Assembly (NCBI GenBank): GCA_947311845.1
Contig: CAMZMU010000034.1
Coordinates: 88,190,608-88,254,607 of the forward strand
DNA: 64,000 nucleotides
Direction of reading: 5' to 3'
DNA from: Poa pratensis
Taxonomy: Eukaryota; Streptophyta; Magnoliopsida; Poales; Poaceae
Below, in pieces: positions 32,198 to 43,694 of this stretch. Every line of letters starts with the position of its first letter. Positions within the stretch are counted from its first letter, which is position 1. The notes below the pieces were generated by a model, which saw only the letters and a list, made by a program, of their open reading frames with translations, made no database searches and was not told the origin of the DNA. Made by a program: the position numbers and the translations under genes.

Positions 32198-35100
32198 ATG
32201 GCGGCGCTCTGCTCCGCCGCCTCGCCGACCATCTCCAGGGCCGCGGCCCTCAGCCTCACCGCGCGCGGGGCCGCCTCCTTCCTCCGCCTCCGCCTGCGCG
32301 CCGCCTCGCGCTCCTGCTACGCTGCACCGCGGGCTGCGGCTGCGGCGGGGAAGGTTCCGTCGTGGCGTGGGCAGCGGCGCTTTGCCGCGTCGGCTGCTTC
32401 CACTACGGATGAAGAAGAAGACGTTGATACGATGATCCCGCCCGACAACCGCATCCGGCCACCATCATCACCGGCTTCCTCGGCTCCGGCAAGGTTAGGG
32501 TCCCCAACGTTTATGTATAGCGCCATGATGCGTTCCGAGCTTTACACACGCTTCCCGTGGCGGCGTTGAGCATTTGATTGAGAGATTAGCAAATCGTTAT
32601 TGAGCATTTTCAGCTAGCTGTAGAGCTTTATAGAATGTATTGGCAAATGACAGTAAGACCAGTTGTGCAGCCATGTAGCTGTGGCACTTCAACGCTCAGT
32701 CAAATTTTGCAGTAAGACCAGTTGTGCAATACTTATTAATTTGTAAAGGGATAATTCAAGACATGTAGAACATCCCTTTTGAGTTTTGAAATAGCAGCTA
32801 GTAATGGTTTTCCATTCGTTGAATGTTTATACGGGCAACCCTTTGATCGATGAATTGTTAAGATAAGAATACTCGTCTGACCTCTTAGGACGTGAGTTCT
32901 GCTTATATACCTGTGCACCTTCTACATGTTTTTCTTTTCTTTTTAGTGTTTATTGACTTGTGTTATCCTTGTCTTTGTTCGATTCATGAACTGCCTTTTG
33001 TTCTTATCCACAGAAACTTTACTAAATCACATATTGACATCTCACCATGGGAAGCGGATCGCTGTCATTGAGAATGAGGTATGCCTGTATGAGTAATTTG
33101 TTGTTGTGGTATGCTTATTCTTGAAGTGCCTGAGCATGGTCAGTTTTTCACCTACATGCCGGTCTTCTTAATCTGAAAGTTTCATCGTAATTTACTTAGT
33201 ACATCAGTGAGCAATCGTTTTAAAAGGGCCATGACATCAGCTAAAGTAGGCAAGGTGAAGCTTATTTGATCTCATTGCCTATATTACAGTATGGTGAAGT
33301 TGACATTGATGGTTCGTTAGTTGCGGCACAAACTTCTGGAGCTGAGGACATAATGATGCTGAACAATGGTTGCCTTTGCTGCACTGTGCGTGGTGATTTA
33401 GTACGAATGATCGGTGAATTGGTTGACAAGAAGAAGGGAAAGTTTGACCATCTTGTTATTGAAACCACAGGTAAGCAACTTGATAGGATTTATACTACAA
33501 TCAAGAAAACCTGTGAGGTGTAAAAGTTTCGAGGTTAAAAATCTCTTCAACTAAAAAAAAAACTCTTCAACTTAATTTGTTTTTTAGTTATTGTTCGATT
33601 GCTTTATCATGTGAAGTTCTCTCAACCTCTGTCTATCCTATTTTTTTCAGGTTTAGCAAATCCAGCACCAATTATACAGACATTCTACGCAGAAGATACA
33701 GTATTTAATGATGTCAAACTGGATGGTGTTGTTACTCTAGTAGATTCAAAGCATGCAAGGTTGCATTTGGATGAAGTAAAGCCCAAGGGTATAGTCAATG
33801 AGGCAGTTCAGCAAATTGCATATGCTGACAGAATTATCATTAACAAGGTAATTGTATTGTAGCCAACACAAGTTGGTTAATCTATATTAGTCGTTTCTAA
33901 TTACTGTGCCTTCTTAATTTTATTTTGATCCTTGCTGGGGAAGAGCTAATTTCTTGTTCTCTTGTAGACTGACCTCGTTAGCGAGCCTGAAGTTTCTTCC
34001 TTGGTTGAGCGCATAAGGGTCAGGACAGTACATTCAGCTTGCTCTTTCTTGGCCATGTGGTTGTTCCTTACATCATGTTTCGTGCACGCAGAGTATCAAC
34101 AGCATGGCTAATTTGAAACGAGCTCAGTATGGTAAAGTTGATTTGGATTATGTGCTTGGAATTGGAGGCTTCGATTTAGAGAGGTTCCTTTCTTTCATCG
34201 CCTTTTTTTGGACTTCTGCTTTCATAGAAAGAGTACCATCTTTCAGATAATTATATTCCCCTAAAGCAGTCCTATACCTCAAAGGGAAAGAAAGAAACAC
34301 ATCAAGATAACCACATCACGTATTGAACTTTATCTAAATTATTCAAGCACACGGAATGATACATTATCCTGCAAGTGTAACTATGGTAGAGCCACATGGA
34401 GCTGCTCGCTAACACTGGGAGATCCATACTTCTTAGGTGGACGGAACTTTGAATTGTTCAACCTTAAATAAATGACACATTATGCTAAATGTGTTAGTAT
34501 AGTTACAAGATATCAGGCATATTCTGTCTACTAGCATTGAGAGATGAATTTTTTTACTGTCACTCTGACTTGATGGGGTATTAAATGGACGACATCTAGA
34601 GTTCATTTAAAATCATGTCATCAATGAACTATACACGCATTTGAACCTCCAGTTGTTTTTCTACATATAGATGGTTTAATCCAATATAAATTAGTTATTT
34701 GTTGGACATATACTGTTTGGGATAGTAAAGAGGCACTACTCCACACATTAATTTTTACGCTTGACAGATACTTGTACGTTTAGTTAGATCTTTACAATCA
34801 CCGAGCAGTGCATGCATACTACACCTAGAGATTGTTCTCTATTTTCCCTTCAAATCTAGTTCTATATTTAGGAAATGTGGCCATAAAGGAAACTGGATTT
34901 TGTTTATGTTTCAGGATTGAGAGTGCTGTCACTGAAGAGCCACGTGATGAGCATGAACATGAACATGACCATGAGCATCACCATGACCACGACCACGATC
35001 ACCATCATCATGATCATGACCACAAACATGGTGAGTAGTATTATTGTACACCCCTAAATGTGGTTACCCTTATGAATTGTAAGAGTAGTGACTAGTGAGG

Positions 35101-36732
35101 AAGAAAATGTGCCAAGCCTGCTTCATGACTCAATATAGATTGAGGTTTAGTTACAGAATATTTTGTAGACGTGTTGATCCATGTCTGGATCATAACCCGT
35201 CTATTATCACTTGGATGCCAGGACGCAGTCATTCCAGAAGGACAATGTTTACCCATTCTCCAGTACATATTATTTTGTGCTGCACTCTTATTTTTGGCAG
35301 TATACAGTTATACACTAACATCAACCTACTGTTTATGAAAAGATTAATAGCTGACGCTAAATCTTGTGTAAAGTTGTGTATTACAATACATTATTAATCT
35401 TGTACAAATGGAGATTCCAAGGTATGCTTTTGCCAAATACATAATTAGATATTTGTACATTACTCTGAGTTCATGAGTTCCGGAATCTCCATTGTTGATG
35501 GGGGTACCTGGAACATTGTAAAATCCTCATTGGGACTTTATCTTGGAATCAAAATCCTCTGCTTGGGTGCTGTTCAAAAGAAGAGATGGAACAGTTTTAA
35601 TGTTTTACTTAATTGCAGTAAACTTAATAGGTCATATCTAATTTCATGGTAATGCAGTCATAATAGATATGCTGGAGAACTTCTCACAAGAAAGTCTAAT
35701 TCTGCAGACCTTACTTATGTGTTAATGTAAACGTCTTAAATATCATAAAACACAATAATATGAAGGATTGAACTCAATGTTGGTTGTTTTTGTAGACCAT
35801 CATGCACATGATCACACCCATGATCCTGGTGTTTCTTCAGTAAGCATTGTTTGCGAAGGGGAGATGGATCTTGAAAAGGTCAACTTAAAATTGCACATGC
35901 AGATATATTTTTCTCAAGATGGCTAAGATGAATTTCTAGACATTTGTTTATGTCCCTGCACATGATGGGGTTATGCATATTGGGACAAGCATTTTACATG
36001 CACTTCGTGCAGGCTGACATGTGGTTGGGGAACCTGCTGCTGGAACGCAGCGATGACATATACCGGATGAAGGGGATACTCTCTGTCAGTGGAATGCCAC
36101 AACGCTTTGTCTTTCAGGTGTGTGCTACTCTTGCCTATAGTTTATGCAGTTCTATTCAGTCTCCTGTTCTGCCATTTACGCTGGTGAATACAAATGATGA
36201 TTTCTTCTAGTGTCATGTTAAAGACATCTTATAAGATCATTTTTTGGTAGGCAAGGCGTCTCTCTTTTATAAAGAAAGCAGCCTGTCTTTCCTTCCATGT
36301 TCTTTTTCCATTTTAACATTTGAAAAGCCATGGTGCTACAAAGTGGCTCTCTATTTTACCCTGCTAGTTATCGTACCAACATCCCTGCGATCAAGCATCG
36401 TTTGCTTGATCTAAATAGCTCTTTTTTTTTCTATCAAGGCTTGTGTTCTTGATGCTAGAGTCAATGGACAATTTTATGACCTGTCTGAAGATTCCATGTT
36501 TAAGGAGCAAATTGCTGGTGTTCTGCTATCGTGGTGTTTAAACGCTGTGCATTCTGTATGACCTAACTGCATCCCTGTTTCGCATCTGTAGGAGTGCACG
36601 ACATCTTCCAGGGATCTCCCGACAGAATGTGGGAACCAAACGAGCCGCATCAACAAGATCGTGTTCATCGGCAGGCAACTCAAGCGCGAACAGCTGGAGA
36701 CGGGCTTCAAGGATTGCCTACTGAAACAATGA
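32198..36732 (+). CDS. COBW/ZNG-type GTPase, organelle-targeted, ten exons, with frame lesions
   Basis: Exons: 32198-32493, 33014-33078, 33290-33470, 33651-33847, 33968-34018, 34092-34183, 34915-35030, 35796-35878, 36013-36117, 36592-36732; splice sites are GT-AG. The first about 70 residues are Ala/Arg/Ser-rich, like a plastid or mitochondrial transit peptide. GTPase motifs follow: Walker A GFLGSGK at the end of exon 1, the metal-binding GCLCC and then VIETTG in exon 3, and NKTD across exons 4 and 5. Exons 7 and 8 carry a His/Asp-rich loop with more than 15 His, then the CobW C-terminal domain. It resembles plastid COBW proteins of the Arabidopsis PTAC17/At1g15730 type, thought to act as metal chaperones. 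Relative to that family, one base is missing before Walker A (about 32455), one at the start of exon 2, one at 36591 and two at about 36647. As read, the transit peptide and GTPase core are out of frame. Confidence 0.88.
34945..35030 (+). other. His-rich metal-binding loop of the COBW protein (exon 7 part)
   Basis: Alternating GAC/CAT and CAC codons encode repeated HEH, HDH and HHHH blocks; the loop continues into exon 8 (35796-35830). Such loops in COBW and ZIP-type proteins bind zinc or similar metals. Because it is conserved in frame across the intron, it is a protein feature and not a microsatellite. Confidence 0.85.
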
Positions 36733-37051
36733 ACAAGAGACCCAGAGCTTATGCGCCGGGATGGATCTCCAGCTTCATGATTTTGAGCTTTGCGGCTGCA
36801 GAACTTACCTCGGGAAGTTGAAACTGATATTTTTGGTCGAACTAGCATGAATGTCCGGTGTATATAGAGATTTGGGAACAGTACCATCCTTGGAACCTTT
36901 GCCGTCGTGTCCTTCACAGCTGTATACTGTACCTCGATGTAATGTACGCTGTCGCACCGTGACCTTCAGTCTTCAGAGATTTGTACTGCCTGTGATTTGC
37001 TTCGTGTACCACCACTGTTATTATTACCCTTTTTGTTCAATCTAATTTTTA
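36733..37051 (+). other. 3' flank of the COBW gene
   Basis: Presumed 3' UTR. The alternative frame of the last exon continues to 36821 but loses the family's C-terminus, so the stop at 36730-36732 is preferred. No canonical AATAAA was found; T-rich and TTGTA-like sequence at 36960-37050 could serve. Confidence 0.45.
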
Positions 37052-37143
37052 CTCCCTCCGTTCTAAATTAGATGACTTCTATTTGTCCACATGTCGATGT
37101 ATGTAGACACATATGGAAGTTATCTAATTTGAAACAGAGGGAG
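37052..37143. mobile_element. Stowaway-type MITE, 92 bp
   Basis: Starts CTCCCTCCGTTCTAAATTAG and ends with the complement CAGAGGGAG; TA at 37050-37051 and 37144-37145. Confidence 0.9.
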
Positions 37144-37161
37144 TAATATCTAGTCCGTAAT

Positions 37162-38528
37162 GCGCCGTTCGGATGTTCGCATTGGGAGCTCCATATTGAT
37201 ATTGGGTTGAATATCAATATCATGGGATATTGATATTGAGTCTGAATGTCAATATTTCTGTTTGGATGTGTTAGATATTCAGACCTAGACAAGATATTGA
37301 GTTTGAATATCAAATGCTGTTTGGATGTTATAAAAGCAGTTTTCGAGACATTGATCATTGTACTGTTATATTCATGACAAAATGTGCAAAACAACCACAT
37401 ATTATGGTACAAACAACAGCTAGACAAATACGTAAGGTTGTCGAAATACACAGAGGGGAAGAAGATCTATCGATCCGTACCTCACAGCGAAGCTGCAACG
37501 CCGGAAACAAGTGCCAATATCCCCGCTTAAAACATGATGCAACAGATAGAACTACTGGCATACGAAATTTAGGAGCAATCAACAAGTATTTATCTAGGAA
37601 GAAAAATCACATTTCACCAAAGTAACACAGTAATATACACACTGGATGGATTTACACAAGGTAGACAGTCATCTTGAACTCGGCAAAGTGCATTGCACAT
37701 ATCCGTCAGCAGAAGGTAACAACTCCAATTTTTTCTCCACAATTTTCTCTAGGAAGAAAAATCACATTGCAACTCGAACTGCAGGGGGCCGGCCGCCGTC
37801 CATCGGTCCAATCCGTTCCCAGCCTTTCCCGTCCGCCGGGGCTCCAGGTCGGGATAAGAGACCAGCTCGAGCTGCAGGTGCTCTGGCCGCCGGTGCTAGC
37901 TCCAAACTTTCCCGTCCTGCACTGGATAAGAGAGAGATGAGAGGGGATGGAGAGAGCAGATGCGTCGGGAGAGAGAGACAGCAAGCGGCATGGAGGGAGG
38001 TGCGGGGAGAGAGACAGCAGGCAGCAAGGAGGGAGGGTGGCTGGGAGGTAGGGGAGGACCTGCGCCGCCGCGGCGCCGCCGTCCCTAGGTCTTGCGCGCG
38101 GGGATGGAGAGCAGGAGATGACCTGCGCCGCCGCGGTGTTTAGCCTTCGCCGGGAAAGAGAGTAGAGTCGGGAGGCCGGCCGGGTCCGTTGCCTCGCCGG
38201 AGATGGAGGTGGCGCGGGAGCAGTGTACCTGCGCCGCCGCCGCCGCGCTTGGTTAAGCTTAACGAGCAGGGCTGCGGGAGAGAAGCAGGCGAAACGGAGG
38301 GACTCGACTTCTCGCGAACAGGCACGGGTCGCGAATATCTCGCGATGTCGAGGCTAACCCTCGACATTCGGTGCCCTCGTTTTTGCCTTCCCGAGCCAGC
38401 GCTCGATATTGAGCCTCAATACCTAGTTTCAATATCTAGCACATCCAAACGCACTGATTTCAGATATTCGGGGCTGAAACCACCCGAATATCCAATATCT
38501 AGCCTCAATGCAAACATCCGAACGCACC
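37162..38528. mobile_element. Non-autonomous TIR element with ATATTGA-rich arms and GC-rich centre
   Basis: The left end (GCGCCGTTCGGATGTTCGCATTG) and the complement of the right end (GGTGCGTTCGGATGTTTGCATTG) are inverted repeats. A second block, TTTGGATGTGTTAGATATT at the left and TTTGGATGTGCTAGATATT at the right, extends the match to about 150 bp per side. Both arms carry many ATATTGAT or ATATTGAG motifs. The centre (37780-38340) is GC-rich with Arg/Ala frames on both strands but no identifiable gene. No transposase and no certain target duplication were found, so the superfamily is open. Confidence 0.7.
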
Positions 38529-38664
38529 ATAGGGTCTCTATAGTGTGCGTTTCATTTCAAAATAGGAAAATGTACATGTTTAAAACTATATTCCGGGCTC
38601 AGTTCTGATTCAAGTAAACAAATACGGTTTTTCCTCGCGACGGCAACAAAAAAAACTACGAGTA

Positions 38665-38822
38665 GCGGCTGGTGGGCCGGCCCAACGGGAGGAAAGCAGA
38701 CACGGCTGAAAGCCTAGAAGACTCGTCACGTCTCGCAAGCATAATCAAGCCCAAGCCCTCGCCTCTTCTCTTTCTTCTTCACAAAGAAAGAACTTTCGAA
38801 GAGAGAGAGCTCAGCGGCGACG
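38665..38822 (+). promoter_or_regulatory. Proximal promoter and leader of the UMP1 gene
   Basis: GGGCCGGCCCAACGG at about 38676-38690 contains TGGGCC/GGCCCA site-II-like elements, frequent in plant promoters of ribosomal and proteasome genes. The leader is GA-rich (GAAGAGAGAGAGC). No clear TATA box is seen. Confidence 0.45.
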
Positions 38823-41800
38823 ATGGCGAACCCCAGCGGCACGATGACGAAGAAGGAGATCGGCGAGAGCCACGACGTGCTCCGCTTCGGCGTCAACGAC
38901 AGCGTCAAGGGCGACCTCGCGCCGCCGCACCCGCTCCAGGCCACCATCCACTCGGTAACCGCTGCCCCCGCCCCCCTCCCTCTCCTCGAAACCCTAGCGC
39001 TGACTCCGTGTTGTTGAACGCGCGCGCAGGAGAACAAGTTCTGGGAGGACAAGAAGAAGTTCGGGACGGAGGCCATCTACGGATCCGCCTTCAACATCCG
39101 CAGGGATTTCGACGCCCAAATCCTCGCCAGGTACTTGCCGTGCGCTCCTCACCCTTCCTTTTCCCCTCCCGGAAAAAAATTAGGGTTCTGATCTGATGTC
39201 GTTTCCGTGCGTTGGAGTCCCTGGCGGCTGATGTTGGCCATAGAGAATTTAGCCGTGTCGAGTGTCCCGCTCGAAGTGTCCATGGGAAGAATTTGGGGGT
39301 GAACTTAACCGATGCTCTGAGCTTGAGATGTGTTGGTATTTTTGTGGTCGGAAGTGATATACTAGATTTCCCTTGTGCCGTGTTAGATAGGTAGCCTTTG
39401 CGTCAACTATATTTTACTCATGTTAGTTTTGTTCTTGCTGGAAGTAGGCACTAGGCAGCAATTCAGCTACTTGTGTGGATACCTGGCTTACCAATATGGG
39501 TCTTTTTTCATGGGTTTTTGCATCATATTGTTAAACAGTCTTTATAAATAGTAATAATATTACTTAATGATGTTAATCTTTTGCTTTTTTGTGAATCCAG
39601 GGATCTTATTTCCATATGCATTTTATTCCTGATGGTTTGTTGTTTATCGTTAGCTTCGTTTTTTGGTAATAGCTAGTTTGCACAATGTTTTTTTTCCTGC
39701 CACCATATAAACAAGATAAGTAGTTATTACCAGACTCTACATTGGTTCTTTTGCTGCATGCTTCATTGTATCTGTAATTGTATTGCTTTCTTGTATTACT
39801 GAAGTGTTGCAATCTGTGACTGTCGCATGAGGTCTTCTGTTAATTTTCCCTGGGATAGCGTTTAAGATACCTGGTTCATTGTATCTAAAATTCAAAAGTA
39901 TCATTGAACAAATGCAAGGATTGCTACAGTAGGATGGTATATTCAAGATAATGTTCACGTACATGTCAAAAAACTGATAATGTTCATGTAGAAATACAAA
40001 GGATAACTTGGAACGCCTGGATCTCTTGCTGTATTTGATTGGACAATCATATCTTGAATTTTTTCTTATTCACATTTTCCTTGACAAATAATAAGTACAA
40101 GAATGCAAAGAACAAAGGGGGCAGCATAAGGATGCACCTCTTATCTTGTTTCGACCTTTCTTTTGAATACTCTAAACACTTGTCTCCAAATGGCTTTCTG
40201 GAAATTTAAATAGGTGATATGCGGTAACTATGCGGTGTGCCGTGTTAGATAGATAGCTTGTGTGTCAACTATATTTTACTCATGTTAGGTTTTGTCTTGC
40301 TGGAAGTAGGCACTAGGCAGCAATTGAGCTGCTGTGTGGATACCTGGCTTACCAATATGGGCCTGTTTTCATGGGTTGTTGCATCAGATAGTTAAACAGT
40401 CTTTGTAAATAGTAATAATATAATTTTATGATGTTAATCTTTCGCTTTTATGTGAATCCAGTGATCATATTTCCCTATGCATTTTATTGCTGATGGTTTG
40501 TAGCTCCGTTTTGGTAATAGTTAGTTTGAACAATGTTGTTTTTTCCTGCCACCATATAACCAGATAAGTACTCCCTCCGTTCCAATTTAATTGACTTGGT
40601 ATCCACCACATGTGGATGTATCTAGACATGTTACAAGTATAGATACATCCACATGTGGTGGATACCAAGTCAATTAAATTGGAACGGAGGGAGTACTTAT
40701 TACCAGACACTACATTGGTTCTTTTGCTGCATGCTTCATTGTATCTAAAATTGTGTGCTTTCTTATGTTAGTGAATTGTTGCAATCTGTGACTGTCGCAT
40801 GAGGTCTTCTGTTAATCTTCCCTGGGATAGTGTTTAAGATACCTGGTTCATTGTATCTAAAATTCAAAAGTATCATTGAACAAATGCAAGGGTTGCTACA
40901 ATAGGATGGTATATTCAAGATAATGTTCATGTACATGTCAAAAAACTGATAATGGTCATGTAGAAATACAAAGGATAACTTGGAACGCCTGGATCTCTTG
41001 CTGTATTTGATTGGACAATCATATCTTGAATTTTTTCTTATTCACATTTTCCTTGACAAATAATAAGTACAAGAATGCAAAGAACAAAGGGGGCAGCATA
41101 AGGATGCACCTTTTATCTTGTTTCGACCTTTCTTTTTAATACTAGCACTTGTCTCCAAATGGCTTTCTGGAAATTTAAATCGGTGATATGCGGTAACTAT
41201 GTTTGTCTGACGGCATTCTGTATTGCCAGATTTAATTTTGAATACCCTAAGCACTTTTCTCCAATTGGCTTTCTGGAAATTCGTATAGGTGATACCTGTT
41301 AAAAATGTTTGTCTGACAGCACTCTGTATTCACAGGTTTCAAAGGCCCCAGGTACTGGGCCATCATCTATGCTAGGATATGAGGCAATGACAGGTGCCTT
41401 GGATGATTTTGGATTTGAAGATTATCTTAACAGTAAGTATTGCTTTCCGTTTGTTCTCCATCAATCCTCTTGCTTGCTGTTTCACAATTTTGTGCAAGCG
41501 TTTGTGCAGTAACTTTCTAATATATGTACTGCCTGATCCGAGTTAGGGAGTACTGTTATCTCTGAACTCTCTTAAGCTTTGTATCAGCAGTAGTTCTTTT
41601 GCCGACTGTCGAACGCACTAGAGCAAATCGTCTGAGCTGACATGGCTTTGAAGACAGAAGTTCTTAAAAAATCAAGTTTTTTTAAGATTTTAAAATGGCT
41701 GGGTTGCCCACATACTTCCGTCTAGCTACTGTAAAGTAATACTCCCTCCGTTTTTATTTAGTTCGCGTTCTGGGTTTAGTCAAAGTCAAATTTTATCAAA

Positions 41801-42574
41801 TTTGACCAAGGATATAAGGGAAAATATTAGCATTCATAATACCAAATGCATATAGTATGAAAGTATATTTTATGATAATTCTAATAATATAGATATTGCA
41901 TTGTACATGTTAATATTTTTTCTAAAATATTTGGTCAAACTTAACAAAGTTTGACTTTGACTAAACCCAGAACGCGAACTAAATAAAAACAGAGGGAGTA
42001 CTTAATTTGTGCTGTAGGATATATTTAACAACAAACATCAAAAGCTTTTCTCAAATTTGTCGCTCTAAATGATCCAAGCTTGTGCCTGTTAGTTTAACTA
42101 GCTCACTTTGGCCCTGTTTATGTGTCAATGCCTGCTTCTCCATCTCCATTAATTATAATTTGCGACCATTTAAATCCTGTTTCCCTTTTCTTTGTCGTGA
42201 GAAATGTCTTCAGTTTTTGCTTTGTCAGTTTTCCGCTCCACCTTTTGCTTCTTCTCCATTAATTATCATTTGCGCTTACCATTTGAATCCTGCTTCGGTA
42301 ACTCCAACTTTCTCGTTGCAAGATCCAATTAACCCTTTTCTATGTCGTTAGAAATGTCTTTAGTTTTTTTGTTGTCAGTTTTCTTCTCCACTTTTACAAC
42401 AAACCCTTTTCTCTATTGCTAGAAATGCCTTTAGTTTTTGCGTTAAAATTCTTCTTTCCTTGGCTATTTGCAGTGCCCCAAGACTCTGACAGCCTTCGTA
42501 TTCCGGACATGCACCATGCGATGGAGGTTCGCCTTGGCCTGTCGAAGGGACCTGTCCACCCTAAATTCATTTGA
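38823..42574 (+). CDS. UMP1: Proteasome maturation factor, UMP1 family, four exons
   Basis: Exons: 38823-38954 (44 codons, starting MANPSGTMTKKEIGESHDVL), 39030-39130, 41336-41432 and 42474-42574, all with GT-AG introns. The product of about 142 residues has the UMP1 landmarks: DVLRFGVND and PHPLQATI near the N-terminus, YGSAFNIRRDFDAQIL, SSMLGYEAMTGALDDFGFEDYLN, and the C-terminal MEVRLGLSKGPVHPKF. UMP1 is a chaperone that assists assembly of 20S proteasome half-mers and is degraded on maturation; plant copies are sometimes mislabelled cyclin-B1-2-like. In exon 3 a run of C (AGGCCCCAGG near 41346) is one base shorter than the family frame needs, so the annotated protein would stop early. Splice sites and the other exons are intact, so this is probably a working gene with a consensus error. 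Confidence 0.9.
39375..41201 (+). repeat. Tandem duplication of about 860 bp within a UMP1 intron
   Basis: Copy 1 (39375-40232) and copy 2 (40237-41201) both start GTGCCGTGTTAGATAG and end GGTGATATGCGGTAACTATG, with high identity throughout. Copy 2 differs mainly by the 123-bp MITE at 40571. A shorter third repeat of the unit's end (41235-41293) shares CTTTCTGGAAATT and TAGGTGATA. Confidence 0.93.
40571..40693. mobile_element. Stowaway-type MITE in the second intron copy
   Basis: Starts CTCCCTCCGTTCCAATTTAA with an almost perfect 123-bp hairpin; TA at 40569-40570 and 40694-40695. The first intron copy has the empty site (GATAAGTAGTTATTACC), confirming the insertion point and its age relative to the duplication. 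Confidence 0.96.
41742..41998. mobile_element. Long Stowaway/mariner-type MITE, 257 bp
   Basis: Starts CTCCCTCCGTTTTTATTTAG; its arms of about 60 bp contain TTCTGGGTTTAGTCAAAGTC and its complement. TA at 41740-41741 and 41999-42000. It lies in UMP1 intron 3. Confidence 0.93.
42180..42450 (+). repeat. Short degenerate direct repeats in UMP1 intron 3
   Basis: Three imperfect copies of a block with CCCTTTTCT, TAGAAATG(T/C)CTTTAG and TTTTTG..GTCAGTTTTC begin near 42180, 42332 and 42405. They are intronic with no evident role. Confidence 0.55.
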
Positions 42575-43182
42575 TTCTATCCATGTATGCGACATGTTGT
42601 GCTCCTTGTCGAGCATTTATACCAGTTCACTAGATTGTATCATGGATTGGTGAAACAGGAGAACTAAGTGGTATTGCATCAGTTTGAATTTCTTAACATG
42701 GATTGTAATGTCGCTGCGTTCGAATTTGAACCTCTATTATATTTCTTGTTGAGTTCTTGTGGGATTTGGGACTGATGTCATGAAATTGGCAGATTTTTGA
42801 AATACTGTATAGGACCCAGCTCTGTTTCATGAAGAGATTTTTTATGCTGATAGTCTAAAAAAAAGCCCCATGGATCGTCCTAACTGGTTTATTGGTTTGT
42901 AATTTTAGTATCAAACCCGGAAGCAAGTTTGTTTGGTTTTCTTTGCTTGGCAAGGATTTCGTTCCTGTTAATTGAACTCCCTGTGAAGTTAATTCTTCCT
43001 TTTTTTGTGGGGTCTTGTGAAGTTAATTCCAAATTCTAGATTCGTGCAAAAAAGTGAATTGTATGAAAATGCAGGAGGTTAGTAAAGTTTTTTCAACACA
43101 ATGTTCTGAGGATGTCATGCATCTTTTCCTTTGCTGTTCGAACTGAAGGTGTGGTGTTCTCTGCTCTCTGAACCGTTACGAT
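42575..43182 (+). other. 3' flank of UMP1 and intergenic DNA
   Basis: The first 150 bases are presumably the UMP1 3' UTR. From about 42950 the sequence is unremarkable up to the LTR start at 43183. No gene is seen. Confidence 0.45.
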
Positions 43183-43694
43183 TGTAACAGCCCATGTTTG
43201 TAACAAAGTAGATTTGCACTCATGAGCATCATCTTAGTTTCACTAAGAACAATTTGCATTATAAACATAAAGTTTTATTTGCAAAAATGTATATATCTTC
43301 CCCTATGTTACATTTGGCATCAGGGCTGACCCTCGCGGTAACTCGGGCGTGTGCTCGGGCGTGTGCGGGTTAGGACGCGGACATGTGGATATGTGCCGAC
43401 ACTGGACGCATGGACGGGTGTCAAGAGGGGAAGTTTGTGCACTGGGGCTGATTGAGGACGTCGGTCTTCTAAGGGGGAAGGATGTGAGATCTACTGATAT
43501 CAACAAGTTGTAATTCCTTTTCTGGAAACTCATCTGGAAGGACCTACGAGGCTAAGCGTGTTTGGTTCGGAGCACTCCAAGTATGGGTGACCGACCGAGA
43601 AGTCCTTTCCCGGGGTGCGCACGAGGGGCTAGTCTAGAGATTGTAGAGAGTTGGCAGGGTGACAGGCCCGGTCCGGGGGTGGCTGGGTGTTATA
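43183..43694 (+). mobile_element. LTR with 5S-rRNA-like promoter (Cassandra-like), followed by a PBS
   Basis: Starts TGTAACAGCCC and ends GGGTGTTATA (a TG..CA pair with one change). Ten bases later comes TGGTATCAGAGC at 43705, the primer-binding site matching initiator tRNA-Met used by many plant LTR elements. Inside, about 43528-43622 aligns with plant 5S rRNA. The LTR is about 512 bp, longer than typical Cassandra LTRs (about 240-350 bp). A matching second LTR was not found in the window. Confidence 0.75.
43528..43622 (+). promoter_or_regulatory. 5S-rRNA-like pol III internal promoter within the LTR
   Basis: GGCTAAGCGTGTTTGG (43550-43565) matches the 5S box A region (plant 5S: AGTTAAGCGTGCTTGG), and TATGGGTGACC..GAGAAGTCC matches box C (GGATGGGTGACC..GGGAAGTCC). 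Spacing is as in 5S. The 5' third of 5S is weak or absent, so this is not an rRNA gene but a promoter of the kind known from Cassandra retrotransposons. Confidence 0.8.

Noticed and set aside
34945..35030. CAT/GAC-rich run as a microsatellite
   Set aside because: It is in frame in a COBW exon, continues in the next exon after an intron, and matches the known His-rich loop of the family.
36437..36560. Frame with ACVLDARVNGQFYDLSEDSMF as an extra COBW exon
   Set aside because: The COBW family passes directly from FVFQ to the final exon; this stretch has no counterpart and ends in a stop.
43528..43622. Possible 5S rRNA gene
   Set aside because: Only the internal promoter region is conserved; the 5' part of 5S is not, and it lies within an LTR next to a primer-binding site.
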